Shown piece by piece: positions 32,611 through 44,800 of a stretch of 64,000 nucleotides of DNA. Each line of letters begins with the position of its first letter. Position 1 is the stretch's first letter. Position numbers and translations under genes: made by a program. The notes beneath the pieces are model-generated. The model searched no databases. It saw nothing but the letters and a program-made list of their open reading frames with translations, and was not told the origin of the DNA. Source of the DNA: Datnioides undecimradiatus (Eukaryota; Chordata; Actinopteri; Lobotiformes; Datnioididae); contig WARS01000007.1 in the NCBI GenBank assembly GCA_008933995.1, forward strand, positions 7,808,923-7,872,922, given 5' to 3'.

Positions 32611-32989
32611 TGCAGACAAAGACAGTGACACTGTCGTACCCCAACAAAGCTGCACTGAGAGTTTTCTTTTTGTGTTTTAGTTTAGGTTTTTTAGTCAGTT
32701 CTTAATAATATTAATGATGAACAGAAATATTTTTTTTTCAGTCCAAGTCCAAACCAGCAGCTGAAACAGTTGAGACAATGTGAGGAGAGGTTTCAGCACA
32801 TAATGGCCTGTTTTGAAAGAGTGACAACCCCACAAAAGAAAAGAGCCCGATCTTCTTGTTGAAATAAAACAAGTAATTAAACACAATTTTCTGTAAATCA
32901 ACACTTAAAATTTTTACTGTATCTAATCTTTGTTTGTTTTTTTTGTCAGTTTACTACTGAAACAGATTGATCGATAGCTGAAAATAAAA

Positions 32990-32995
32990 TTTATT
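32990..32995 (-). promoter_or_regulatory. poly(A) signal candidate for the unrecognised coiled-coil gene
   Basis: AATAAA on the - strand, about 710 nt after the stop at 33705, giving a 3'UTR of ordinary length. Confidence 0.4.
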
Positions 32996-33704
32996 TATGC
33001 ATTTTTGGTTTGCCAGGAAGAGTCAAATTTGTCAAATATCACATAAAATTCAAGCTGCTTAAATTCATAGCATCATTATTTTATCCAAACTGAAAGAATT
33101 TTGTAGGAAATGCAGAACTTCAGCCCCAAATCCTCCTTCAGAGGAGCTGACTGACTTGCATCCATGTTGCAGTGACAGTGTGAAACCGCTGACCTCAGCG
33201 TTACTGCAGACTGAAACCAAATGTACATAACTTGAAGGAGTACACTGAGAACTTTAATCAGTGGTGTTAAGAGCACTGAAAGAGGGTCTGGACCTCATTG
33301 ATGTGAAGAGCTACATGAACAGAGCGTTACAGGCTCAGTCTCAGACCAGCAAATATCCCAGACCTGGACAATAGTACCACCATGTTTGCGAGATAAGCTG
33401 TGCCTCATTGGAGAAAGAAGTCGTTTGCATGGGACATATTTTCTCTATATTATCATCCATTAAACAAGCTGAATTTGCAGATATGAGCCACCTGTAATGT
33501 CAGGGGGGAGTTATGGATTTAAAGGAAAAGGAGGATAAAATGTTTTCGGCACAATTTCAACACCTGCAGGGAGAAATACATAGTCCTGGCATGAGAGCAT
33601 CTTATGCACACATACAGTTAGACTTGGTCTTTTAGAGAACAAGAGAGCACAATGAAGATGTGAAAACAGCCTCAAGCGAAGTGAGACAACAGCTGAGAGA
33701 GGAG

Positions 33705-33810
33705 TTATCGAGAGTTGAACTGTACCATGTTGTTTTCTTGTTCTGTCTCGTTCTTTCCCTGCATGCTGCGGTCACTCAGTCTGCTGGTAATTGTTCCCTC
33801 TCTCTCTGAC
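33705..33810 (-). CDS. unrecognised coiled-coil gene, last exon and stop
   Basis: 106 nt encoding SEREGTITSRLSDRSMQGKN, then ETEQENNMVQFNSR and TAA. The acceptor is CCCTTTCAG, and the first base completes the Gly codon from the previous exon. Confidence 0.72.
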
Positions 33811-36800
33811 CTGAAAGGGAAGTATAAAATGTATTTATTATTAATACTCATGGACTGGAAAGTCTAGCACATTATATGTCTTTTGTCTTCTGGTTTAGTT
33901 TGTCATCACTTATGTGAGCTGACAGTTAAATGCTTCATAGACGGGCATGTGTGTGATGTCAGTGTGTCGTCAACTCAACTCAAATCAATACACATATCAA
34001 AACAGGATGTGGATTTGGGTACCCGTGGGATTGTTTGAGGATCCTCTGTGTGAAACAGGTCAGTCTCTGTGTCTCTTCCTGGTACCTCTGCAGGTCTTGG
34101 GTCAGCAGGTTATGGAGCGCGCCTAATGCCTCCTCTTGGAACACGAGACGCTCTGATTGGACCAAACACTCAGTGACGGACGTCTGAAGCTCACGATAAG
34201 CACACAGCTGAAACTGAGGAGGAAAACAACGGATGATGGTTTTACCAAAGGACTGAACATGAGGCGATCTGCCAGTATGCTTAACACTTGACTTTCAGTG
34301 TGACTGCGTCTCAGTCTTGATCAGCAGATAAACTCCATCACTTTCACACATTTATTTATTTGCTATCGTCTTGTCTCTGTGTTTAGGCCCAATGACCTGC
34401 ATGTATGATGCCAGTTTACTGCCAAGGTTACTTACAGTCGACGCCTCAAGGCTGGAGTTTCTTTTCAGCTCTTGTTCGGCCTGTTTCTTCTTCTCCTGAA
34501 GATTACAAAGCTCAGTGGTCAGCAGCTGGTGACGGCCTTTAATCCGCAAGAGTCTGATGAAACACACAAACCCAAAAAACATTTAGTTTACAGAATAAAC
34601 CTGAGCTGACAGAGCATTACTTCACATCTTCTACCCAATCTACCCAACAGGAGGTGGGACCTTAGTTCTGTTTCTGATGAGTATATCTGACTGAGCGGTG
34701 TTGTCCCTTGTCGCCTACTCTGAGAGAAACAACTTATATTTTAGACCTTTTGAGAGGCCCACTGAGGTCACAAAAAGGTCTGGACATGCCACTGCACATG
34801 AAACAGTCCTGACTAACCTGCTGGCTCCTGTAGTGCTCTTAATCATGAAACTGTTCCTTCCTTGAACAAACATGGCCATATTTTCATAGATACACACACA
34901 GCTGAACAGCTGATGGAGAGGTAGTGGTTAAAACTACCTGTTTTAAGTCAACAGTGGCTGGAAACAGCAGCAGTCACACTACTGTGGACGGATTACTGTA
35001 TCTGCTTTAAAATGTCAGTACATATAATGCAAGTATAAGTACAGAATAGTCACATTAGCAGCAACTGTACAAGCACTTGTGACAGTCATGGTGGTTGTCA
35101 TGGTATTCCTTGCGATATTAGTTGAAGTAGTGAAAAGTAGTGGTAGTGCCAAAGTTGTAGTAAAGCACTTAAAATGTACTATTATTTTATTAGAAGCTCT
35201 AGAGCCATTTCCATTAGTTCAGCAGTATACAAGTACTGTACGTATAGCTCTAGTTTTAGTAACTGTACTATTAGTACTGCAAGACTAGCAGCATGAATAC
35301 TATTTGTAGCCATTGCTGAGATGTAGACAGAAGTAGTAGTAGCTGGACTGGAAGTAGTAATAGTTATGGCACTCGTACAAGCAGTACTGTTATATCATTC
35401 TAAGTAAATACTCCTTTGATCAATTGTGTAGTGGTAAAAGTAAACGGCAATTGCGGTACTGTGGTTGCAGGAACACTAATAGTCAGTGTAGCAGCAGCAA
35501 CACCGTAGTTGTAGTAGTACTGAGAGGGAGAATAATAGCAGTATTTACTCATTTGATCTGATCTCTCATCTACATGAGAGCCTAAAGCATCGGAGCCAGA
35601 GATAAAGGGCTCCAGTGCAGTGATGCAGTCAGACTCCAGAGTGTAGGTGACCATGTGTCCACTGGGAGGCACTAACCCTCTGTAACAGAGTGCTGGAACA
35701 GCAGGTGACAAGAGGCAGAGAAGTGTTTTGTTTGTGAGGAAGAAGAGGAGCTCTTCTGAGGGAAGCCTTTGATGAACTAACTGAAGGAGTGACATCCATA
35801 TGTAGAAAAAGACGAATTAGCTGGAACGACACAAACAACGACACGCAACACACAAAGGCCCTCTGGGAAACATTATTAACATTCTGTTAATGAGGTTTTT
35901 CAAGGAGGCCTACAGACTCTGCTGTGTGTGTGTTCTGAGAAGAACAGAAATCTGAAGTAAGCCTGAAACACAACAATGATCTCCAGTTTACATTCTGATG
36001 AAGATGAACTTAATGCTGAACCCCTTGAATTAACTTTATTTTTAAACCTCTTTGCCTCAAAGAAATTTCTTTTCATATCCAGGTTTTTATAATATGGCTT
36101 AAACGTTTAGTACGTTAAAACACTTCTCTTCTGATTGCGACGTTTTATGGTTGGTTATCTTTAAGTCGATGTTCAATACAGACTTTATCTACTGCAGTTT
36201 GGTACAGAAATTTGGGGCCATTCAACACTGAACAGTCAGTCTAATTCTGTTTTATTACTTCTTATTACTTTCTTTTGTTATTTTACTGCTTGTTCTCATT
36301 CTAACCGTGAATAAGGAATAAGGACAATTCAAAAAATAGTCATGCCATGAATACACACATACACACACACACATATACTTGATCTCAGCTTTGTTCTATG
36401 AGCCTTTGTTGGTCATTAATGTTTCAACATGACTTTTGGACAAATCCAAAGACTTTGTACAAGCACTTGCTCAAACTTGCCAATGTCCTTGGGAAAAATT
36501 CCATGAAAAATAACATTTTTTTGCTTTGAGGCATGTGGAAGCTGTTAAGTCTGTTTTCCATCACCCATATATGTATACTAGTGGTGTGACGTGAAAAATC
36601 TGGATATTCCAGGTTCCCTTCCTCACTCACTTGGAGAAAACTGAAGCCTGAAAATCAGAAAATCACTTGTTTATTTATTTATTTCAATGTCCCGTCTGTA
36701 AAAACATAAACAACCCCCCCCCCACAAACAAAAACCCAAACTCTGTGATGCTTAGTGATATACATCTTCATCAAATGACTTCATGACTTTCTTTTTCCTT

Positions 36801-39800
36801 TTTTAAAAATTTTAAAACAAGGTTCTAACAGAAATAAAGAACTGATTCACTTGAGCAGCAACAGCGTTACCATGGCAACTTGTATGTAAAACACCACAGG
36901 CCCTCTTCTGCTGCACTGTGGGAAATCTCCCACTATTTAAACTTCAACTAATCATCTCCTGGATTTGTTTCTGGTACCATCTTTCAGTTCAATGTTTAGA
37001 CGAAATGAACATCTTGAGAGGAATCTCGAGGAGATTTCACTTTGAAGCTTCATGCAAATGAGCCTCTTTGTCACCTGTCAATCAAAATGATCCTAGCCAA
37101 TGAAATGGCTTCATTAAGACACTGTGCATGTGACGAGCGATGAAGAACATCAGCCATCGCTGTGAAAAGACAGTAATTACCAATGAGTGTGTGTGCGTGT
37201 CTTTGTGTATATGTGTGTGCTGTTGACAATTTTAAACATACATACATACACACACACACACACGCACTCAGTGCCAGCTGTCAGCGTGTTCTGATTAGGT
37301 GCTTATGTACAGAAAAGCGTGAATAGTGCTCCATAATTGCTTGAATGTATGTGACAAACACATTTCACTCCATAATTGCAGGTGAAAAACATGTGGGTGT
37401 TTATTATTTTTATTTCTTTTTTTTACATTAATGTATCTCACTACTTGCAACCTGTCACATATGTAATATTCACTGTGTCGAGGTTACAACGTACGTATAC
37501 ACTGCGCAAGTATATATATAGCACAAAAACTATCCATTTTGATGAACCAAATCCTTTCGCAAAGTGTCTCTCTCATGGACAGAGGTGATACTGTATGGAA
37601 ATGCACACCGATGATAATGATGCTTCTTCTACTTCATTCACTTCACTTCACTTCTTTGTGTTAAGATTGCCTGTGTGTGTATTTGCAATTACAAATAAAA
37701 CTGTTTATCCAGTAAGTTATGTCCCAATAAGTATATAAAGGTTTAAACACTCTATTTTTGCATTTTAAAATTAAAATGTAAAAACGCGGATGAGCTGAAG
37801 AACAGTGGAAATGAAAAATAAAAATAAGAAGATGGGATGACAAGAAATTTAGAAAAACAAGTAGAAGGGATGAGAAGGAGCAGAAATATGTGATCGCTAA
37901 CGCTAAACAGCTGAGAGAAAAGGGAGGTAAATAAGACAAACATCTTGAAGAGACATTGGAAGGAGGAAAAAGGAGGCAAGTAATGTGAAAATGTTTTGAC
38001 AGGGTGAGGAGGAGGAAAGACAGATACTGATGAAGAATGGGCTGCAGAGGGAAGAAAGCAGTTTTAGTTTTGTTCCATTGCACAACCCTGCTGTTTGTGA
38101 GAAAAAGAGAAAGTGAAAGAGAGGGAATTAATAAAGAAAGTAAGGCAAAAAACAGAATAACAAGAGAATGTAAAAGAGAAACAGAAAGAAATCGATACTA
38201 ATAATGAAATAAGCATGGAGGAATTATAAAGAATATACAAACAACAAAGAAACGAGAATAAAGAAAAGAACAGAGAAAGGAGACGACTCAGTCGCTTACT
38301 GAGTAAATCCAGATCTATTTACTTCTCAGACAAACAAATAATCCCAAAATGCTTCATATCAATTGCTCAATATGTATTGATGCGATTGAAGTTCCATACT
38401 TATGTAATTTAATCTCCATCCACTGACAATGACACAATGAGATGTGGTTAAAAGCTACGGAAAAACGTATCAGTGTTATAATTATATTTATTAATTTTTA
38501 TTATATTTACTTATTTTTTTGTCAAAAATACTTTGACACTCAAATAAATTTACTTCTTGAAGTCAAGTCTTTATTGCTGTTCGAAGCCACTGTGACTGAT
38601 GCATTGCCGCAGCAGGTTTTTAAAATGTTATGCATTCCTTTGCACAAATGTTTTAAGTCTTTTAAGTTTTAAGTGCTGACAGTGCTCCATTCTCAGGCCA
38701 CTGTGCCCTCTGATCTTTCTGCTGCTGGACACTTAGTGTTTTCTCTAGGTGAAAAAAGCTTTAGGATTTATCAAGGATAAATCAAAGAGGCATCTGAGTT
38801 TTTCCACCTTGTTGATTAATTACATGGTCGATATCAGAAGATGTTAAAGCCATGGAGAGGAACAAAGCAACTATCCTTTGGAGAGGAAGAAGAGGTAGAA
38901 GAAGACGAGGGGAGGGTTGACAGAGTTCAGCTGGTTGTTCTCCAAACTGCCAGTCTGCCTGTTAGTCTTGGCAATAAACTAAAGTCTTCTTGCGTAACCA
39001 GACTGAAGACGGTTTTTCTGTCTATCTATGGGAAAATACCCCCCAAACAAGACATAAAATCCTTCAGAATCAGACCTCATCTATTCCTCGCTGTTGAGTT
39101 GAGTCTGTGTTGGTTCATGCTCTCATCTGAGCTTTCAGTTCATCACGCACTACTGCAGATAATAAAGGTTATCTTGTTGTTTTTAAATGGAGCAGGTCAG
39201 GACTTCAGGTTTGTTTTGAGATACTTCAATAAACCTCTAAGGCAGAACATGATACATATGACCAAAATCTAAAAATATAAAGAATCCAGTTACGTGTTGT
39301 TATTTTAGCATTCTGCTACTGTACTGCTACAGTTCACAGTCCCATCTGTGCAGATAGTTTTAATTGACCAGGATTTCATTTGTCTCAATGGAGCTTTGAG
39401 CAACTCACAGCATTGACAGTTGATGTCGAAAGTTGAAGCCATTATTGTAACTGATCAAATAAGAATTATTAAATAAAGGAAGTAACTAAGAAAGTAACTA
39501 CAATGTTCCCGTTGTAATGTAGTCTGCAGTATCGGCATAAACTGATTTTCTTACATAAAGCTCTTTATCCCACGCTCCACCTCTCTTGGTGTGAGAAAAG
39601 TTTTGTACCAAAGAGTAATAAGACAGCTTTAGCCTCACAACGGGGCCATGAAGGGTACTGGTTGGGATTATGTTCTCACTTCTGACAAGCAGCAGCACAG
39701 CTCTCTTGTCAGAGGACAGAGAAGACTAGTTTGTGTTAGAGCAGTTTGAAAGGCATCATTATCACCTTGACAAAGGAACTCAACTAAGGCAGAGTTTTTG

Positions 39801-41791
39801 GAGGACTTCTCTAGAAGCTCTTGGCGTGAAAGCTGCTTGGACTGATCAAGTCCATTCAGGAATAAAAAAAGGAGAGAAGACGCCTTATCTCCTCTCCAGA
39901 GTGGTAGCTCTATCCTCTTTTCCTGCACAAAAACCCAACCCTGTCTTGGGGCTGACATTACAACATAAGCCTCCCGTAAAGCCAAGGAAAACCCCCTTAA
40001 AATGAAAGCAGGGTGATGTCGTCTTCCAGTAAGAGGATGTGATAAGTGGGCAGGGTAACATGATGGAGACATGTAACAGTTGTTAATGAGGACACTCTGA
40101 AGGAAGAAAGCAACCTCCTCTCATTAAGCCTTTGATCCGAGTTGTTACAGGAGCTGATCAGTCTTGGCGATGAGAACCAATGTTAGTGAGAATTGAGGAG
40201 ATTTCCTGGAACATCATCAGAATCATGTGTGTGCGTGCGGGTGGGTGTGTGTCTTCTGGCACACCTTGAATCCTGAGATGTGTTTTAGCTTGTCTTGTCT
40301 GACAGAAGTGAGACCAGTTGAGGGGTTGTGCTGCCAAACGGCTCGTCATGGCAGGGTGAGGCAGCAGCCACCTACTACCATCTGAACGTTTACTGTCAAC
40401 GCAGCACAAGAGGCAACAAAATCTGAACAGTCACCAGAAACTCACTATCTCACAGTTTATGTAAGAAAAACATGAAGCGGGACTTCAACCATTGTCAAAC
40501 TTTTTAGACACTTAATGTTTGACCTGACGTCCACAGTAGAAATTCAGGTAAAAAAATAAAAGATCTTTGTAGCATCAGTGATGTTGCACACAGCGTCCTT
40601 TTGGAAAGTCACTACTTGAATAGTGTTGCAATGGTTTGTACAGAGTAAAAAGGACAGAAGTGCTTGCGTGAAAAGTTTACAAAAAGTACTAAGTGAAAAG
40701 TTCAGACCCTGCTTACTTCCACACCTCCACACACCTGGCCAACTCCTGTGGGAAGTGGGCGTGGTTTTTCGATTGTAGGTTTCACAAAGTTACAAAGACT
40801 GTTGGATGCAGCAGCCTCTGCTGTCAACGTTGGAGAGCTGCGGGGGGTTTCAGACGCTGTTTGACAATCAAAAACACCCTTTCTTCCAAGCATACTGATG
40901 CTTTTACTCTAAAACCAGATTGGCTGTTAAATAGACTGCATTATACAGCACCACTCGAACCACTCGAAGTACTGACAACACATGTCAGCATTCACACATA
41001 CATATTCATAGAGTGATGCAACTTACAAACTACACATCAGAGGAAACTAACTTTCCTACACACATTTACACAATGATTGTCCAGTCTTCAGAGCCAGATT
41101 AGGGTTCAGTATCTTGGCCAAAGACACTTCAACATGCATACAGAAGGGAGCTCAGGATCAAACCGCCAATCATCCAATCAGTGGACGACCCACTCAACTG
41201 TTACCAAAGATTCATTCCATATACTTTTACGAAATCAAAATAGATCTTCAATAACACTTCATTAGGATAAATTGGTCATAAGATAAAGCCTGACATCACA
41301 TCTACAAACTTTCAGCAACTAGAAAGAAAACACTGCAGAGGGCTGCATTATTTGACAAGCTAATTTTAGTATGTGTGAAGCCAGAGATGCATAAACTAGT
41401 TCATCTGCTGAGTGATGACTTTTCAGTTACCTGCTGTATGGACCCAATGAGGCCAGAGAGCACAGCATCCACTCAGAGCTGTTTGTGAGGTGTGTATGTG
41501 TACGCAATGCCAGTATTTACAGTGATTGATGCCGCTCATCAAAGACTAAAATGAACTTGATGTGTAAATATCTCGACATAGAAGATCATAAAAGATCACT
41601 GGTATCGGGTCAGAGGTAAGTTCAGGGAACAGATTAGAGCATCAACTTTCATTCTTGCACATGTAACAAATTAATCCAGGCTCCTCCTCACAAAGATAGA
41701 TTTACAGGAGCATACACGTGCACGCACACACACACCAGATGCACGAAGGAACAATTCACTTTCGTTTTCAGGCTTTTCCCGTTTTTCATTT

Positions 41792-41824
<33 letters not shown>

Positions 41825-44800
41825 AGCATGCACACACACACACACACATGCAGGCAGGATCCTGTTGTTTTCTCCAGCAGAGCAGAACCTGCTGCTGTTA
41901 TGAGATACAGTGAAACTCCCACATTCATGTTCCAGCTCTGTGACAAAACCCCATAAACACAGAGCTGCCTCCTACTCACTTATTCAAAAACATATAACAT
42001 GGTCCTCATTTATGGGAAGAGAGTGCAGCTTTAGAAAGAAGTAAAGGTTTTGCCAACGTGTAATATATATATTTTTTAGGAGTACACATTTAAAAAGTAA
42101 AGGAGGATTATGAAAAGAGATGTTTAGACTGCCTATGAGTTCTACCATGACTGTATTTCCTGTTTATAGAATCAGTATCAATTATTAATTAAGGTATAAA
42201 AGAGAGTCATAAGCTAACTTTTATGACCTAAATGCTGAATCTCAAATCCTTTAAAAGTTTCTTGTGTAAATAAGATCACATTTTGCAATTTAGGGAGAAG
42301 TAATGTGATTACTAACTTTTTTATAGTAAGGAGTTTAAAGAGAGTCTTTTAATTGTTGTTGTTATTATAATATTGTTTGTAATGTGCACTGAGATTAAAT
42401 TATACGGTTGGGGTCTATGCTGTAAATGTGACAATTCATGCTGTTGAGCAAGACACTGTAAATGTCCTCCGAGGAGGGAACGGACCAGCTAATGCACAGA
42501 AATGAATGCCCTCTCATAAACAGTAGACAGTAGCTTCCTTGTAGCACATACATTACATGTCACTGACTCACTGTGTGTGTATGTTGCTGAGCTCCTGCTC
42601 TGTCTGTCTCTGCAGCTGCTGCAGGTGAAAGGTCAGCTCCTTGCTCAGAACGGCGAACCTCCACAGTCCTCCTCTCACTGTGTCCTCCTCACACACCAAA
42701 ACCTGATCACAAGAGAAGATGCAGAACTTACTGAAGCTTTGAAACACACCCTCTGGGAGTAATTGGTTAACCGGAAAGCAACCATTTCATGACTGATCCA
42801 GGATTTCAGTCTGTTCACAGCTGGCTGCAGTAACTTCATCTGCTGTTAATCTGATCACCTTAACATACAGTTCAGTGAGCCTGTTAACACGAGTGTGTCT
42901 TTGTCAAATTAACCTGCTTTTTTCTGTCAAACTTGAATGCACACTCATTTTTATTTTAAATAAAACACTCAACCTAAACCTTTGCTATGTTACTGAGCAG
43001 GCAATTTGGAAAGTTTATCTAATACATTGTATATTAGCATGTATTTTTGTATAGCAGCTGCAAATGTATATAAATCATATAATGGGTGTAATCATCTGAT
43101 TGCATTTTGCCTGAATGAACCACAATGGCATACACCCTGGATCTCCATGTTCCCCTGATTTATCAAAGTGCTAAATTAGCCTTTTGGCTAGTTTGTTCAG
43201 ATTTACTGACATGTCTCTCAAACTTTATATGTTTGACATCCTCGTCAGCCTTGCCTGGAATTTGTGTTAGATGCTATTTGGAAGAATTTGCAAGCTATTA
43301 CACTGAATTAAGATGGTGAACAAAGTCAATATTATACTTGCCAAACACTGGCATAGCTGCATGAGCAAATTGTCCTACTGGCATTAGCATTTACCTCATA
43401 TGCCCTTACAGAGCCACAAGCATTGCTGTAGTAGACTGAGTATATTGAACACTTTCATCACAGTGGATGACCGGGGTTAGCATTTTATTAGATTCACTTC
43501 TTTTTCTCTAAAGGGTGAAATCCATCATTTTTTGCTAGCAGCACACACTGTACTAGGTGATAGAGAGAAAAGGATACAAGGAACTGGCATCAGCCAAACT
43601 CAGAGAGCAAATTTAATAAAGTTGCTACACACTGACCACATTTATTGGAAATTGGAAATAAGACAGTGCCATATCCTTAGGCTGGATTTAAAGTTGTGCT
43701 GCAGCATGACACGCCCAAATAAAGAATCCTGCTTTTGTTACCAGGGAGAACGCAAAGGCCCTCACATCCTGAATCTCATATTAAAAAAAACCTCTGCGCT
43801 GACAATAAAAAGACAGAACAAATGCTTCCTAAGTCATATGAAATTTAGTCTGGAGGGTATCTCATATGAGAGTGTACCCATGTCACATTTGAGCTCTCAT
43901 TAGTCGGCTGTCTCCGTTTTTCAGACATAGCAACATGTTGAATAACACAGAAAAGAGTGATGAATCACCAGCTGAAGGAGGACCGAGTTGGTGTAGACAG
44001 GCCGATCAGACAGACATGCAGATAAACAGATAGACAGAGAAGAGGAGGTGAACAGAGACAGACGGACGAGAGGAGACACCAAAAAAGACACTTGAGGACA
44101 CGCCGAGTGGAGATAAAGTCGGAGTAGGTGATGTCTACTCTGGCTGTGAGTCTGAACTCGTCGAGGTGACAGAGTGCTTCAGTGAGCGGCTGTGGGCTGA
44201 AAGACAACAGACCGACTGAGTCATTCTGGCACTGTGACGATCACACTCCCCTTCGTCTGTCTGTCTATCTGTGCCCATGTGACTCAGTCTGAGAAACAAA
44301 CTGGCACTATGTTCACAGAGAAGCCAAATCTGACTTATTTTTCTAATTTGATCTTTAGTCCTCACTGTTCACACTAACACTTACTAGTGGCTGAAGAATA
44401 TTTGTGTTCTCAGATGTTATAATTAATCACTTTGAGAAACACAGCGATGGGAGAGACGCAGTGTAAGAAACAGATGTTCAAGGAGAGCATTTTTGTACTT
44501 AAAAGTCATTTTAGGTTGACAAACAAGAAAATGGTCATACTACGTCTGAATTTAATTTGCAGCTGACATATTTAACAATGACGGTACAGATATAGCTGCA
44601 ATGGAATTTGTTACTTAAATAAATGTAAAATGTATTAGCAAAATGAGTTTAAGAATATTTATTAATCTTGGTATTGTCCTGTTTGCGGGTGTTTCTGTTG
44701 GTAGCTTCTGGCTGATGCAGTCTGCCAACCAAGAAGTTACTTTTGTTATGTTTGTGCCTTAAATTTGGTCTGTAACACCTGACGCGAACCAAATGGATCT

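Larger units (their letters stand above)
25522..32960. other. presumed 5' region of the cingulin-like gene, no complete gene seen
   Basis: 7.4 kb between the most 5' exon found and the 3' end of the next gene. The missing first exon(s) and promoter of the cingulin-like gene should lie here. It contains a (TG/CG)n tract (26071-26115), a poly-C tract and (TA)n near 26186-26270, a GC-rich open block (26379-26600), a 12-bp minisatellite (27581-27645), a degenerate T/C-rich tandem array (28960-29460), a GC-rich block (29955-30100) and TG/CA arrays (32361-32610). Confidence 0.5.
34554..42571 (-). other. 8-kb intron of the unrecognised gene
   Basis: No exon is required by phase. It holds GTA-trinucleotide-rich sequence (35080-35380), the RFX/octamer/PBX-type cluster (36866-37101), a purine-rich tract (37790-38285), a SINE-like repeat (41092-41205) and a (CA)n tract (41801-41850). 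Several open frames of 60-143 codons are present, but none has convincing gene structure. Confidence 0.7.

Noticed and set aside
34378..34582. Read-through of exon 7 into flanking intron as a separate 76-codon gene
   Set aside because: Clear acceptor and donor sites delimit 34436-34553. The extra codons are intron.
38841..39272. 143-codon + strand frame starting MLKPWRGTKQ
   Set aside because: No family pattern, no splice signals, AT-rich codons, and it sits in an intron. Length alone is not enough.
43532..43903. 123-codon + strand frame
   Set aside because: Composition looks like intron sequence and no motif is recognisable.
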